NCBI RefSeq assembly: GCF_001659985.1
Contig: NZ_LYCS01000003.1
Coordinates: 214,015-278,014, forward strand
Reading direction: 5' to 3'
DNA length: 64,000 nucleotides
DNA from: Oceanobacillus sp. Castelsardo
Lineage (GTDB): Bacteria; Bacillota; Bacilli; Bacillales; Amphibacillaceae
The notes beneath the pieces were generated by a model that was given only the letters and a program-made list of their open reading frames with translations, made no database searches and was not told the DNA's origin. A program made the translations under genes and the position numbers. Each line of letters begins with the position of its first letter. The first letter of the stretch is position 1. Positions 36,047 to 44,586 of this stretch are shown here, in pieces.

Positions 36047-36721
36047 ATGAAAAAAATCAAAGGTCGGATGGACGAAAGTATTCTAGTTTGTGTGTACTAC
36101 GGTCCTAATGGTGAGAGGTTAATAAGACGAGGACATAAATTGGCCAACATTATGGATTGTCCATTATATGTTCTAACGGTAGATCAAAAGCCATATGATG
36201 AATTCGATGCCGATAAGTCCGGGTATATTGACAATTGGAAAGAACTGTGTGACGAATTGGATGTAGACGAATTTATTATTCGTGATAATGAAAGTCGTCC
36301 TCTAGTAAAAGCTATAAAAGAAGTTGCCCATAACTATAACATAACGCAAATTATTATTGGCCAAAGCCCTCAAAATCGTTGGGAAGAAATTACAAAGGGA
36401 TCTTTTGTAAATGTTCTTTTACGCCAACTAACATTTATCGATCTTCATATTGTATCTATTGATCGTACACTTAAAAGCGAAGAAGATACCATGTTTGAAA
36501 AAGGCGTCCGTGCGTTCTTAGAACAAGACGGGGAAACTTACCGATTACGATTTACAAGGTCTAAAGACAATCTTTATGAAGGAATTTTTTATAAAGAAAT
36601 TGGAACGGATTTTAATAATGGAATATTTAAGTTTGTTAATAAACAAGGGAAAACATGCCAGGTACATGTCACAGAAGATATTTGTACTGGGAAAATGAGT
36701 GAACCTCCCAATCTAAAATAA
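36047..36721 (+). CDS. universal-stress-protein domain protein related to the KdpD Usp domain
   Basis: This is a 224-aa cytosolic protein. Residues 10-145 resemble the Usp domain found inside KdpD sensor kinases: ESILVCVYYGPNGERLIRRGHKLAN starts the fold, and IIGQSPQNRWEEITKGSFVNVLLR is the G-x-x-x-x-R...GS...LL nucleotide-binding signature. The last 80 residues form a separate unknown segment. There is no kinase part. It is divergent from mrpA, so a role tied to monovalent cation homeostasis is possible but inferred. GAGGTGA lies ten bases before the ATG. A strong terminator follows. Confidence 0.75.
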   Translation: MKKIKGRMDESILVCVYYGPNGERLIRRGHKLANIMDCPLYVLTVDQKPYDEFDADKSGYIDNWKELCDELDVDEFIIRDNESRPLVKAIKEVAHNYNITQIIIGQSPQNRWEEITKGSFVNVLLRQLTFIDLHIVSIDRTLKSEEDTMFEKGVRAFLEQDGETYRLRFTRSKDNLYEGIFYKEIGTDFNNGIFKFVNKQGKTCQVHVTEDICTGKMSEPPNLK

Positions 36722-36723
36722 AA

Positions 36724-36754
36724 AAACAGTGTAGCGCCAAAAGCTACACTGTTT
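36724..36754. terminator. Rho-independent terminator
   Basis: AAACAGTGTAGC and GCTACACTGTTT form a perfect 12-bp stem, ending the Usp-like gene and the converging 49-aa gene. Confidence 0.92.
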
Positions 36755-36761
36755 ATTCATG

Positions 36762-36911
36762 TTATAACTCTTTCCTACTTAAATATTCATTTGGTGTTTC
36801 CCCACCATGTGGATTAGAATTTTTAAATTGACTCTTTCTTCCATTTCTTGTCTCTCCACTGTTGCCTCTTTCTTTAAACTGTCTATTTCCACCTGCTTTA
36901 TTGCTTCCCAT
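36762..36911 (-). CDS. small hydrophilic protein of unknown function
   Basis: This is a 49-aa, very hydrophilic, Gly/Asn/Lys/Arg-rich protein (MGSNKAGGNRQF...NPHGGETPNEYLSRKEL). I do not recognise a family. The start is set by a textbook TAGGAGGA site six bases upstream, the best evidence that it is a real gene; the longer open frame in this region would read through that site. Composition resembles minor small acid-soluble spore proteins, but no motif confirms that. It shares a terminator with the converging Usp-like gene. Confidence 0.6.
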   Translation of the reverse strand: MGSNKAGGNRQFKERGNSGETRNGRKSQFKNSNPHGGETPNEYLSRKEL

Positions 36912-37015
36912 AAAAATTCCTCCTATTGCTTTTAGAAAGCCTGTCATTAGCCAAGCTTTTTCAGCAAATGCATTATTGTACGGATGCATGCGTCAGGGCG
37001 AGTAATCAGCCCCAG

Positions 37016-37040
37016 GATAAGAAAGTTTATATTTCTTATC
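37016..37040. repeat. hairpin of a dispersed intergenic element
   Basis: GATAAGAAA and TTTCTTATC form a 9-bp stem around a 7-nt loop. The preceding GCGTCAGGGCGAGTAATCAG resembles the GC-rich shoulder of the dispersed stem-loop element. It lies upstream of the 49-aa gene. Confidence 0.4.
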
Positions 37041-37105
37041 TGCCATTTAGTTTTCGAAGTAAATAAGAATTTATACAGGAACTGATTATACGTTAGGAAA
37101 ATGCA

Positions 37106-37156
37106 AAAAAAAACGAACACATTCGCTAAAAGGTGAGCAAATGTGTTCGTTTTTTC
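37106..37156. terminator. Rho-independent terminator
   Basis: AAAACGAACACATT pairs with AATGTGTTCGTTTT around a loop that itself holds GCTAAAAGGTGAGC, with A and T runs on the sides. It terminates the aromatic acid exporter gene. Confidence 0.9.
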
Positions 37157-38205
37157 TAAGATACTTGTGCTGCTTTTAATTCGTTAATGCGTACCATTCT
37201 TTCTAATTTGTCCAGTTCATCAAATAATTCAATTAAGCTATTCGCAATGGGAAATACGTAGGACCACTTTGTAAACTCAGACCCTTGGAGTTCGTCAATT
37301 AAGTTATTAATCGTAACATGCATTGCGGCCTTTGTTTCCCTTTGTAAATCCGAATCTAATTTCACCTTTTCTTCATACATAAGGAATATATTTTCACTGT
37401 AACCATTTAGTTCACTTATTAATTTCTTTATCAGATAACTTCTTGTACTCGAGTCTTCTATTTCCACTAAGTTTTTTTCCAAGTGAATAATCAATGTATA
37501 CTGTCTTTCCAACACTCGAATCATATGTTTATAAATAATAATACTTCTTAAAAATTCCATTTTATTTTTTATAAATAAACGACTTCGTTCATCAGAGATA
37601 ATCTCATAATAATCCTTCGCCTTTGAAATTAACTTCTCAATTTCACGGTCTTCTTCTTTTTGTTTTGGGATACTTAGTGTTTTATTTGGAATGACTCGTA
37701 ATAGAAAATGTATCTTTTCACTAGTCTTTTTCACAAGGCTATATAAGTTCTTCTTGTGATCTGGAGGAAAAATAAAAGCATTCACTAAGAAAGCTGCAAT
37801 AACACCGATTGCAATCAGTGATATTCGTTCAACAATATAGATAAAATTGATACTATCATTACTTGCGAGCATCATCGCCATGATGGTCAATGCAGTTAAA
37901 CTTACTGTTTTATTTAATCCAAGCTTGATATTAACTGCTATAGATATAATGACAACAGCCCCAACGGATAGTGGATGAGTGCCAAGTAAAAAAGTTCCCA
38001 GCAATGAGAAAATGACAGCAACACCATTCCCAACCAGCACTTCCTTAATATACGCAACGGAGCGCATGATGGATTGTTGCATCGCTAGTACCGCTGCAAT
38101 CGCCGCAATAATATCAAATTTTAAATTTAACATCCCAGTAACCAATAATGTTAGTGTCACAGCAAGCCCTGTTTTAAGCATCCTTGGACCAATATTAAAT
38201 TCCAT
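37156..38205 (-). CDS. aromatic acid exporter family (ArAE-1/FUSC-like) membrane protein
   Basis: This 349-aa protein resembles B. subtilis YqjA/YgaE. The first 145 residues hold about five membrane helices with typical blocks FDIIAAIAAVLAMQQSIMRSV and GLNKTVSLTALTIMAMML. The remaining 200 residues form a cytosolic, largely helical domain. The family is linked to export of aromatic acids and resistance to weak acids, but substrates of the Bacillus members are unproven. It is a single gene with its own terminator. Confidence 0.83.
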   Translation of the reverse strand: MEFNIGPRMLKTGLAVTLTLLVTGMLNLKFDIIAAIAAVLAMQQSIMRSVAYIKEVLVGNGVAVIFSLLGTFLLGTHPLSVGAVVIISIAVNIKLGLNKTVSLTALTIMAMMLASNDSINFIYIVERISLIAIGVIAAFLVNAFIFPPDHKKNLYSLVKKTSEKIHFLLRVIPNKTLSIPKQKEEDREIEKLISKAKDYYEIISDERSRLFIKNKMEFLRSIIIYKHMIRVLERQYTLIIHLEKNLVEIEDSSTRSYLIKKLISELNGYSENIFLMYEEKVKLDSDLQRETKAAMHVTINNLIDELQGSEFTKWSYVFPIANSLIELFDELDKLERMVRINELKAAQVS

Positions 38206-38322
38206 ATTACGTCTTACACCTCTAATTTAATGATATTGTCATCTGCCATTTATATGTTTAAACTTCGAATCTTATTATATGCAATAACTAGAGGTCTGTC
38301 ACTTGCTATTCGTTACCATTTT

Positions 38323-38520
38323 TTAAACCTTACTAACAGACAAAAAAATAGCTGGGGGTAATATCCCTCCAGCATTTTGTAAGACATGGGTACTATATAT
38401 GTACCCTTTTCCATTACTTTTAAACACTTTTTCTGCCTTTAATTTCCCAGATGGTATATACATTCCTGTTTTATCCACTTGAACATCATCCTTCTTGAGG
38501 AATTTAGCATATTTCCCCTT
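38323..38520 (-). pseudogene. possible remnant of an unrecognised protein-coding gene
   Basis: An open frame runs on the minus strand for 65 codons between two stops, with protein-like composition (KFLKKDDVQVDKTGMYIPSG, then KGYIYSTHVLQNAGGILPP). The only ATG, at 38463, would give 46 aa and has no ribosome binding site. It looks like the C-terminal end of a lost gene. A hairpin (GCTGG-GG...CC-CCAGC, 38351-38373) overlaps its 3' part. I do not recognise the family. Confidence 0.35.
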
Positions 38521-38597
38521 TTAACTTGTGCTATTCTCCCATTTTGTACTCCGATTGCGATTATAGAAGTGAAAGATAATAGATAGGAGGAAGACAA

Positions 38598-39398
38598 GTG
38601 AAAAGAATATTTTTAGATCCAGGGCATGGCGGCTCAGATCCCGGTGCAGTAGGACATGGTCTGAAAGAAAAAGATGTTGTATTAGATATTGCGCTTCAAA
38701 TTCGTTCCATATTGGAAAAAGGCTATGAAAATGTAAAAATTAAAATGAGTAGAACAACCGATAGTTCAAAAAGTTTACGCCAGCGAACAAATGAAGCAAA
38801 TGCATGGGGTGCGCATTACTACATTTCTATCCACTGTAATGCTTTTAACGGGAAAGCAAATGGGTATGAGGATTTTATTTATAGTGGATTAAATGATGCT
38901 AGCCAAAGTGCCAAATATAGAAACTTCATGCATCGTGAAATAGCCAATGGAATCGCCTTAAATAATCGGGGAAAGAAAAAGGCAAACTTCCACGTCTTAC
39001 GGGAAACAAGGATGCCAGCCTTTTTATCCGAAAACGGCTTTATTGACAATCATTCAGATGCAACACTTATGAAACAAGCTACATGGAGGAAGAAAATAGC
39101 CCAAGGTCATGCAAACGGAATTGCAAAGGCACTTCAACTAAAGAAAAAGACAAACGTTAACCAAAAGGGGGACTCTTTGTACAAAGTAATTGCTGGGTCC
39201 TTTCAATCAAAGAAAAAGGCAATTGACCGAGTATCTTTTCTAAAAGAACTTGGTATCGATGCATTTATAGAAACAATTACCTTATCTGGAGTGAAGTGGT
39301 ATAGGGTTCAATCTGGTGCATTCTCTAACCGAAAAAACGCTGAAGATCAACTGAAAAGAATAGAAAAAAAAGGGATCGATGCTTTTATCCTTCATTAA
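38598..39398 (+). CDS. cwlC: N-acetylmuramoyl-L-alanine amidase with SPOR domain (CwlC-like)
   Basis: This 266-aa zinc amidase cuts the amide bond between MurNAc and L-Ala in peptidoglycan. Residues 1-175 form an Amidase_3 domain: LDPGHGGSDPGA with the first Zn His, ISIHCNAF with the third ligand His, and LSENGFI with the catalytic Glu. Two SPOR-type repeats follow (YKVIAGSFQSKKKAIDRV, YRVQSGAFSNRKNAEDQL), binding glycan strands. There is no signal peptide, which fits CwlC, the mother-cell amidase that lyses the sporangium. It starts with GTG, and AGGAGG lies seven bases before it. A strong terminator follows. Confidence 0.88.
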   Translation: MKRIFLDPGHGGSDPGAVGHGLKEKDVVLDIALQIRSILEKGYENVKIKMSRTTDSSKSLRQRTNEANAWGAHYYISIHCNAFNGKANGYEDFIYSGLNDASQSAKYRNFMHREIANGIALNNRGKKKANFHVLRETRMPAFLSENGFIDNHSDATLMKQATWRKKIAQGHANGIAKALQLKKKTNVNQKGDSLYKVIAGSFQSKKKAIDRVSFLKELGIDAFIETITLSGVKWYRVQSGAFSNRKNAEDQLKRIEKKGIDAFILH

Positions 39399-39414
39399 AC
39401 GGTTCCTTTCGTAT

Positions 39415-39457
39415 AGAAAAAGGCCAGCTTTTACACATCAAAGTTGGCCTTTTTCTA
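39415..39457. terminator. Rho-independent terminator
   Basis: TAGAAAAAGGCCA and TGGCCTTTTTCTA form a perfect 13-bp stem after cwlC. It also flanks the truncated hydrolase. Confidence 0.92.
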
Positions 39458-39724
39458 TTATCTTATACTCGCTATACCTCGAATAACTTCTGTCGTTTTC
39501 TCAGGGTTCTCCGCTACTAATAAATGGGTACAGTTCTCAAAAGGAATAATTTTTGCATTTGGAACCCCTGAAGCTAAAAATTTTGCAGTTTCCTTACTAT
39601 ATAATGTACTGTTTTCTCCGTAGACAATTTGGGTTAGCACAGTCATTTGAGGAAGAACATCCCGATAATCATTTACTCCCATCGCTATATAAAGAAGACT
39701 TGGTTTAGGTGGATTTTTAACTCC
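39458..39724 (-). pseudogene. alpha/beta-hydrolase fragment, 5'-truncated
   Basis: The frame encodes only the last third of an alpha/beta-fold hydrolase. QMTVLTQIVYGENSTLYSKE is the strand carrying the acid residue, and IIPFENCTHLLVAENPEKTTEVI holds the catalytic His. The nucleophile elbow is missing. The frame continues upstream of the first ATG only as far as a stop near 39724, beyond which sequence of the dispersed-repeat type begins. It is a decayed gene whose N-terminal two thirds have been lost. Confidence 0.72.
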
Positions 39725-39845
39725 GCCTGAACCTTAGTCGCCCTTATTTTGAAGCTTGGCGGCACTTATCTCCCGCCTGTAAGGGGTGGGAGTTTTAGTA
39801 ACGCCGCGTAGTTAAAATATATGATACTCTCTCTTCCAGAATAAC
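39725..39845. repeat. degenerate dispersed element flanking the truncated hydrolase
   Basis: TTGGCGGCACTTATCTCCCG, then CCTGTAAGGGGTGGGAGTTTTAG-like sequence and CGCCGCGTAG, resembles the GC-rich shoulder, tail and CGCC end of the dispersed stem-loop element seen near mrpA and serA. CTCCC...GGGAG can pair. It marks the truncation point of the hydrolase. Confidence 0.4.
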
Positions 39846-39858
39846 TAGTCAACTTTTC

Positions 39859-40635
39859 TTATTGGGCAGTATAGCCCCCATCAAGTACAACAGCTTGGCC
39901 AGTTACACCTTTGGCTTTGTCACTAGCTAAGAATAGAGCATAATCTGCAACTTCTTGTACATCGATTAACCTTTTTTGCGGAACAAGAGGATATAGCACT
40001 TCCTCTTTCACCTTTTCAACAGGTACGTTACGAGTTTTTGCTAAATCTTCAAATTGTCCACGAACTAACGGTGTATCGATATATCCTGGACAAATGGCAT
40101 TTACCGTAATCCCATTCTCAGCCGTTTCCAATGCCGCAACTTTTGTTAGTCCTATTAATCCATGCTTTGCACTATTATATGCAGCTTTACCAGCAAATCC
40201 AATTAACCCATTAATAGATGCCATATTTAAAATACGGCCAAATCCTTGCTTTTTCATAATAGGAAAGGCATGTTTCATAGCTATAAATGGAGCGATTTGC
40301 ATGACCTTAATCATAAATTCAAATTTTTCTGTTGGGAATTCTTCAATTGGGGCAACATGCTGAAGCCCAGCATTATTAATTAAAATATCCAGTCTTCCAT
40401 ACCTTTCAACTGTTTGATGAATAGCGTTTTCTATATCTTCCTCTTTTGTCACATCTACCTTTACACCAATGCAATCAAAACCCTCATTTTGTAAATCCTT
40501 CGTTACCTCTTTCAGCTTTTCATCATTAATATCGGTTAAAACAACCTTTGCCCCATTTTTTAGAAATTCTACACCAACTTGGTACCCGATACCACTCGCT
40601 GCCCCAGTGATAAAAACTACTTTATTGTTAACCAA
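39859..40635 (-). CDS. 3-hydroxybutyrate dehydrogenase
   Basis: This is a 258-aa classical short-chain dehydrogenase that interconverts (R)-3-hydroxybutyrate and acetoacetate with NAD. TGAASGIG is the cofactor loop and NNAGLQH follows strand 4. Catalytic residues are Ser in NMASINGL and YxxxK in YNSAKHG. The C-terminal LASDKAKGVTGQAVVLDGGYTAQ is typical of this subfamily. It lies 31 bp downstream of an acetyl-CoA acetyltransferase gene on the same strand, so the pair probably handles C4 intermediates (acetoacetyl-CoA, acetoacetate, hydroxybutyrate). AGGAAT lies close upstream of the start. Confidence 0.88.
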   Translation of the reverse strand: MVNNKVVFITGAASGIGYQVGVEFLKNGAKVVLTDINDEKLKEVTKDLQNEGFDCIGVKVDVTKEEDIENAIHQTVERYGRLDILINNAGLQHVAPIEEFPTEKFEFMIKVMQIAPFIAMKHAFPIMKKQGFGRILNMASINGLIGFAGKAAYNSAKHGLIGLTKVAALETAENGITVNAICPGYIDTPLVRGQFEDLAKTRNVPVEKVKEEVLYPLVPQKRLIDVQEVADYALFLASDKAKGVTGQAVVLDGGYTAQ

Positions 40636-40666
40636 TTTTCATTCCTCCCAAAGTCATGTACGTACG

Positions 40667-41851
40667 TTAGTTTTCCATTTCTACGATGCTGCTAATACCC
40701 ATGCCACCGCCAACACAAAGGGTTGCTAAGCCATAGCGGCTATCTCTTCTTTTCATTTCATAAAGTAACGTAACTAGTATTCTTGCTCCACTTGCACCAA
40801 TTGGGTGACCCAACGCAATAGCACCGCCATTTACATTAAGCTTTTCTTTAGGAATGTCTAAATCCCTTCCTACAGCTAATGATTGTGCTGCAAAGGCTTC
40901 ATTTGCTTCAATTAAGTCGATATCGCTCAACGAAATCCCTGCCTTCTGAAGGGCTTTTTTCGTTGCCGGTACGGGACCAATACCCATCATTTTGGGGTCA
41001 ACTCCGGCAGATGCATTACCACGTAACACAGCTAAAGGTTTTACTCCCAATTCTTCAGCTTTTTCCCGGCTCATTAATACGAATGCAGCTGCACCATCAT
41101 TTATTCCAGATGCACTCCCAGCTGTAACCGTTCCGTCTTTTTTAAATGCAGGTCTTAATTTTGACAACTTCTCAGCCGTTACCCCTTCACGCGGGAATTC
41201 ATCTTGAGCAAATGTGATCGGCTCGCCTTTTCGTCTAGGAATCACAACAGGTACTATTTCCTCTTCAAACTTACCATTCTTAATTGCTGCTTCCGTTTTT
41301 TGTTGACTCCAAGCGGCAAATTCATCCTGTTCTTCTCGTGTTAAACTATATTTTTCAGCGATATTTTCTGCTGTTACACCCATATGGTATTCATTAATCG
41401 CACATTGTAAACCATCGTTGATCATACTATCAACAACTTTGCCGTCCCCCATTCGGAAGCCTTCTCTTCCTTTAGGTAAAAGATATGGAGCTAAACTCAT
41501 ATTTTCCATACCACCAGCAACCACAATCTCTGCATCCCCTAGTTGAATCGATTGAGCAGCTAGGTGAACCGATTTCAGCCCCGAACCACATAGTTTATTA
41601 ATGGTAGTTGCTGGTACTTCTTCAGGTATCCCTGCTTTTAGTGCGGATTGACGTGCTGGACCTTGCCCTAATCCTGCTTGAAGGACATTTCCCATGATGA
41701 CTTCATCTACTTGATTTCCCTTAAGTCCCGCGCGAAGTAGTGCTTCTTTTATTACAATCGCACCTAATTCGGTTGCTGGCGTGTTGCTTAACGTCCCCAT
41801 AAAACTCCCAATCGCTGTACGTACCGCGCTAACTATAACAACTTCTCTCAT
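40667..41851 (-). CDS. acetyl-CoA C-acetyltransferase (thiolase)
   Basis: This 394-aa thiolase condenses two acetyl-CoA to acetoacetyl-CoA or runs the reverse. The acyl-enzyme Cys is in [15 protein letters not shown], His in [10 protein letters not shown], and the second Cys in [11 protein letters not shown]. The start [12 protein letters not shown] is fixed by GGAGG seven bases upstream; 16 extra codons of the open frame are leader. It precedes the 3-hydroxybutyrate dehydrogenase gene in a likely two-gene operon. Confidence 0.94.
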   Translation of the reverse strand: MREVVIVSAVRTAIGSFMGTLSNTPATELGAIVIKEALLRAGLKGNQVDEVIMGNVLQAGLGQGPARQSALKAGIPEEVPATTINKLCGSGLKSVHLAAQSIQLGDAEIVVAGGMENMSLAPYLLPKGREGFRMGDGKVVDSMINDGLQCAINEYHMGVTAENIAEKYSLTREEQDEFAAWSQQKTEAAIKNGKFEEEIVPVVIPRRKGEPITFAQDEFPREGVTAEKLSKLRPAFKKDGTVTAGSASGINDGAAAFVLMSREKAEELGVKPLAVLRGNASAGVDPKMMGIGPVPATKKALQKAGISLSDIDLIEANEAFAAQSLAVGRDLDIPKEKLNVNGGAIALGHPIGASGARILVTLLYEMKRRDSRYGLATLCVGGGMGISSIVEMEN

Positions 41852-42097
41852 TTTTAATCCTCCAGTTTTCTTTTCCTCTATTCTAAAATAATAAAACAAT
41901 TCTTTGTGAATAAAATATAATAATAGATATACTTATTATTTTACCTAAATACAAAATAGAATCCCAGCTTCTATGCTACATAATTTTTGGTTAATGATGG
42001 ATATGGATTACATCGAAGGGAGTAATATGGCTTAAAAGTCTTCATAACGCGGTAAAAATGATACAATAAACGTAAGAACATTTAGGAGGATGTTGAT

Positions 42098-42652
42098 GTG
42101 AAGTTAACAAAAAGGGAATGGTTGACCGTCCCAAACATTTTATCTTGCATCAGGATCTTGCTTATTCCTGTCTTTATCTATATCTACTTAAATGCAACGG
42201 AAACAAATGATTATTATATTGCAGCATTTATTATCTTTTTATCCGGATTAACCGATTTGTTAGACGGCTTTATAGCAAGGACATTCAATCAAATAACAGA
42301 GCTCGGAAAAACATTGGATCCTATTGCTGACAAACTTACCCAAGCTGCTATTGTCATTTGCCTTGTATTTCGTTACCCATATATGTGGATTTTAGTGTTG
42401 TTAGTCGTTCTCAAAGAGTTATTTATGGGTATCAATGGTCTTATTTTATTAAAAAGAGGAAAAAAGCTAGATGGTTCAAAATGGTTTGGAAAAGTATCAA
42501 CCACGGTATTTTATATTGCTATGGGGCTTTTTATTGCCTTCCCAGAATTAGATCTACAAGTGGCAGCTATTTTAGCAATAACAACTGGGATTTTTCTTAC
42601 TATTTCATTTGTTATGTACGCGCTTGAGTTTATTAATTTATACAGAGCGTAA
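42098..42652 (+). CDS. CDP-alcohol phosphatidyltransferase family protein (PgsA-like)
   Basis: This 184-aa membrane enzyme transfers a phosphatidyl group from CDP-diacylglycerol to an alcohol. The signature D-x2-DG-x2-AR-x8-G-x3-D-x3-D is complete in DLLDGFIARTFNQITELGKT then LDPIAD, about residues 54-79. Five or six membrane helices surround it. The closest match by layout is phosphatidylglycerophosphate synthase, but it lies apart from the usual pgsA neighbours, so it may be a second enzyme with another acceptor. It starts with GTG, and AGGAGG lies eight bases upstream. Confidence 0.85.
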   Translation: MKLTKREWLTVPNILSCIRILLIPVFIYIYLNATETNDYYIAAFIIFLSGLTDLLDGFIARTFNQITELGKTLDPIADKLTQAAIVICLVFRYPYMWILVLLVVLKELFMGINGLILLKRGKKLDGSKWFGKVSTTVFYIAMGLFIAFPELDLQVAAILAITTGIFLTISFVMYALEFINLYRA

Positions 42653-42843
42653 ATCGGGGAAAGCAGTTGTTGTGACCTGAAAGATGTCTGTTTTAAGGTG
42701 ATTTTAGTTAAGATGGCTGAGACAAAAGTATTTTAACCACATGAAATCCGAAATTTGTTATTAAAATCAAAGGGATACACTCCAATCAAAGATGTAATTT
42801 AATCAAATTTTATCATTAATTCAATAGTCCTGTAAGTTAGTTT

Positions 42844-42889
42844 AAAGGTACTTCACAATATTTTTCAAAGGTACTTCACAATATTTTTC
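42844..42889. repeat. 23-bp perfect tandem duplication
   Basis: AAAGGTACTTCACAATATTT followed by TTC occurs twice in direct tandem without a mismatch. It lies in a 450-bp gene-free gap after the phosphatidyltransferase gene, and looks like a recent slippage duplication. Confidence 0.85.
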
Positions 42890-42919
42890 AAAGGTTAAAT
42901 TTAACTAGTATCATTATAA

Positions 42920-42952
42920 CAAAAACTCGTCTAAAATTAGACGAGTTTTTTG
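42920..42952. terminator. bidirectional Rho-independent terminator
   Basis: AAAAACTCGTCTAA and TTAGACGAGTTTTT form a perfect 14-bp stem with a 2-nt centre (AA). It lies about 270 bp after the phosphatidyltransferase gene. The sequence between holds only the 23-bp duplication and a GAGACAAAAGTATTTTAA segment shared with 26413. Confidence 0.85.
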
Positions 42953-43109
42953 TCTGTCCATTAATTCCGTTGTCGTTTTAGGAGCACTCCAAAAGGAACC
43001 TTTTATTGTTATGCAATCTGCTTTTTTATCCATTCATACTACATCTGTATGTTTTATTTTGCTGTGGAAAAAATAATAATAATTACCTGAAGAATAGGAT
43101 GGTTATGAA

Positions 43110-43295
43110 ATGGATAAGAAAAGGGCAATAGAAATCATGAAATCCAATGAAATAATCCCTGTTAACTATAATGGTAGGTCTGTTGTTATGAATCAATATG
43201 ATGAAGATCGTAACCTCGTTAAAGTATTTCCTCTTGATAACTTAAATAGTGAATTTAGTGTAGAGTTGAACGAATTGAACGAGTTCTTCAAATAA
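43110..43295 (+). CDS. sspH: small acid-soluble spore protein, H-type (paralogue 1)
   Basis: This 61-aa protein belongs to the SspH family of minor spore proteins, made in the forespore. It keeps the family layout: an N-terminal RAIEIMKSNEIIPVNYNGRSV matching the usual RAxEIxxSxxxxxVxYxGxPV, then VKVFPLDNLNSEFSVELNEL. It is more diverged than the copy at 45124. A GGATGG-type ribosome binding site lies upstream. A palindromic array follows directly downstream. Confidence 0.8.
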   Translation: MDKKRAIEIMKSNEIIPVNYNGRSVVMNQYDEDRNLVKVFPLDNLNSEFSVELNELNEFFK

Positions 43296-43315
43296 ATGTC
43301 AAGGTGATTAAGATA

Positions 43316-43655
43316 CAATTAATCTCATTCTTTCATATGAGTGACCTTGCTGTTGCGGTTAATTCTTATATCGGCGCTCAAACGTCTTATGAGTGCTGAT
43401 TCTACCGCATTTTAATCTTGCGCCTAGTCTCATCACCTATATGAGTGACGGTATAAGGCGGAAATCTCTTGGTTCAGGCACTCATCACCTGTATGAGTGA
43501 CGGTATGAGATGGAATTCTCTTGGTTCGGGCACTCATCACCTGTATGAGTGACGGAATGAAGATGAAATCTCTCGGTTCGGGCACTCATCACCTGTATGA
43601 GTGACAGTAGGAAGAGGAAATCTCTTGGTTCAGGCACTCATCATGCATATCAATC
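43316..43655. repeat. 52-bp palindromic tandem array, locus 5 (six units and a decayed seventh)
   Basis: ATGAGTG starts at 43337, 43389, 43441, 43493, 43545 and 43597, with a mutated copy (ATCAATCA) at 43649. Every step is exactly 52 bp. The core is CACTCAT-CACCTGT-ATGAGTG; the first two units are diverged in the left arm and linker. Linkers of the later units share GACGGTATGA...AATCTCTTGGTTCGGG. It lies in the convergent gap between sspH and the FMN reductase gene. Confidence 0.95.
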
Positions 43656-43710
43656 ACCCTTCCTCTTATATTTCTTAAAAAGAATACAGAAGGAAGATTA
43701 TAACAACAAA

Positions 43711-43748
43711 AAATAGAGTGCTAAAATCAGTGATTTAGCACTCTATTT
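43711..43748. terminator. Rho-independent terminator
   Basis: AAATAGAGTGCTAAA and TTTAGCACTCTATTT form a perfect 15-bp stem with an 8-nt loop, just after the FMN reductase stop on the minus strand. Confidence 0.92.
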
Positions 43749-43751
43749 AAA

Positions 43752-44315
43752 TTAGCCTCTAACTGTTTGAAGAGCTTTACTCCAAGCGATTACTTGGTTA
43801 AACATTTCAGTTGCGTTTGCTTCATGGTAATCAGCTGGCTTGAACACGCTGAAGTTTTCAAAGTCAGCTAATAGTGAGAATGTTACTGCAGTACGAACGT
43901 CTGCTACTTGAAGTTCACCTAGGATTAGACGTAGGTTCTCATGAGCACGTGTTCCACCTAAACTTCCGTATCCAACGAAACCTGCAGCTTTGTTGTTTAC
44001 TTCTGGGTTTAAGTAATCTAATGCGTTCTTCAACGCTCCACCAATTGCATGGTTGTATTCAGGAGCAATAATGATATATCCGTCAAAAGAAGCAATTTTT
44101 TCTGACCATGCTTTAATTGTTTGTTCAGCTTCAGCTTGCTGAGCTTCTGGAACCTCAGCACCTAAAAATGGAAGTTTGTAATCAGCAAGATCCACTAATT
44201 CGTATTCTACATCAGCATCGTTGCGTTTGTTAGCAAAATCAAGTGTCCAGTTTGCAACTGCTTCTCCATTACGTCCTTGGCGTACACTACCTAAAATGAT
44301 TCCTATTTTTAACAT
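43752..44315 (-). CDS. NADPH-dependent FMN reductase family protein
   Basis: This 187-aa flavodoxin-fold protein reduces FMN, quinones or azo compounds with NAD(P)H. The phosphate-binding loop is GSVRQGRNGEAVANW at residues 9-23. The conserved PEYNHAIGGALKNALDYL block packs on the isoalloxazine ring. GYGSLGGTRAHENLRLIL marks the C-terminal half. It resembles the azoreductase/ChrR-like group of Bacillus (YhdA). The physiological substrate is uncertain. It is a single gene with AGGAGG upstream of the ATG and its own terminator. Confidence 0.88.
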   Translation of the reverse strand: MLKIGIILGSVRQGRNGEAVANWTLDFANKRNDADVEYELVDLADYKLPFLGAEVPEAQQAEAEQTIKAWSEKIASFDGYIIIAPEYNHAIGGALKNALDYLNPEVNNKAAGFVGYGSLGGTRAHENLRLILGELQVADVRTAVTFSLLADFENFSVFKPADYHEANATEMFNQVIAWSKALQTVRG

Positions 44316-44586
44316 AAACTTATATTCCTCCTGTATTTAAACTGTATACTTAATTACTTTTAATTAAACATACCTTAATTGATTATAATATACCATCATT
44401 TTTAACTTATTGCAAGATATTTAATTCCTTTTTATTATATGGTTACGAAAAGTAACAAATGATTTATTTAATCTACTTTTCTTACACTTGAATAGTTGTT
44501 GGTCTATTTTATATAAATCTGTAGCCTTTACCTATTCAGCTACTTTAAATATACATACGTTATAAGTATGGAAAGGAGGGTATTAT

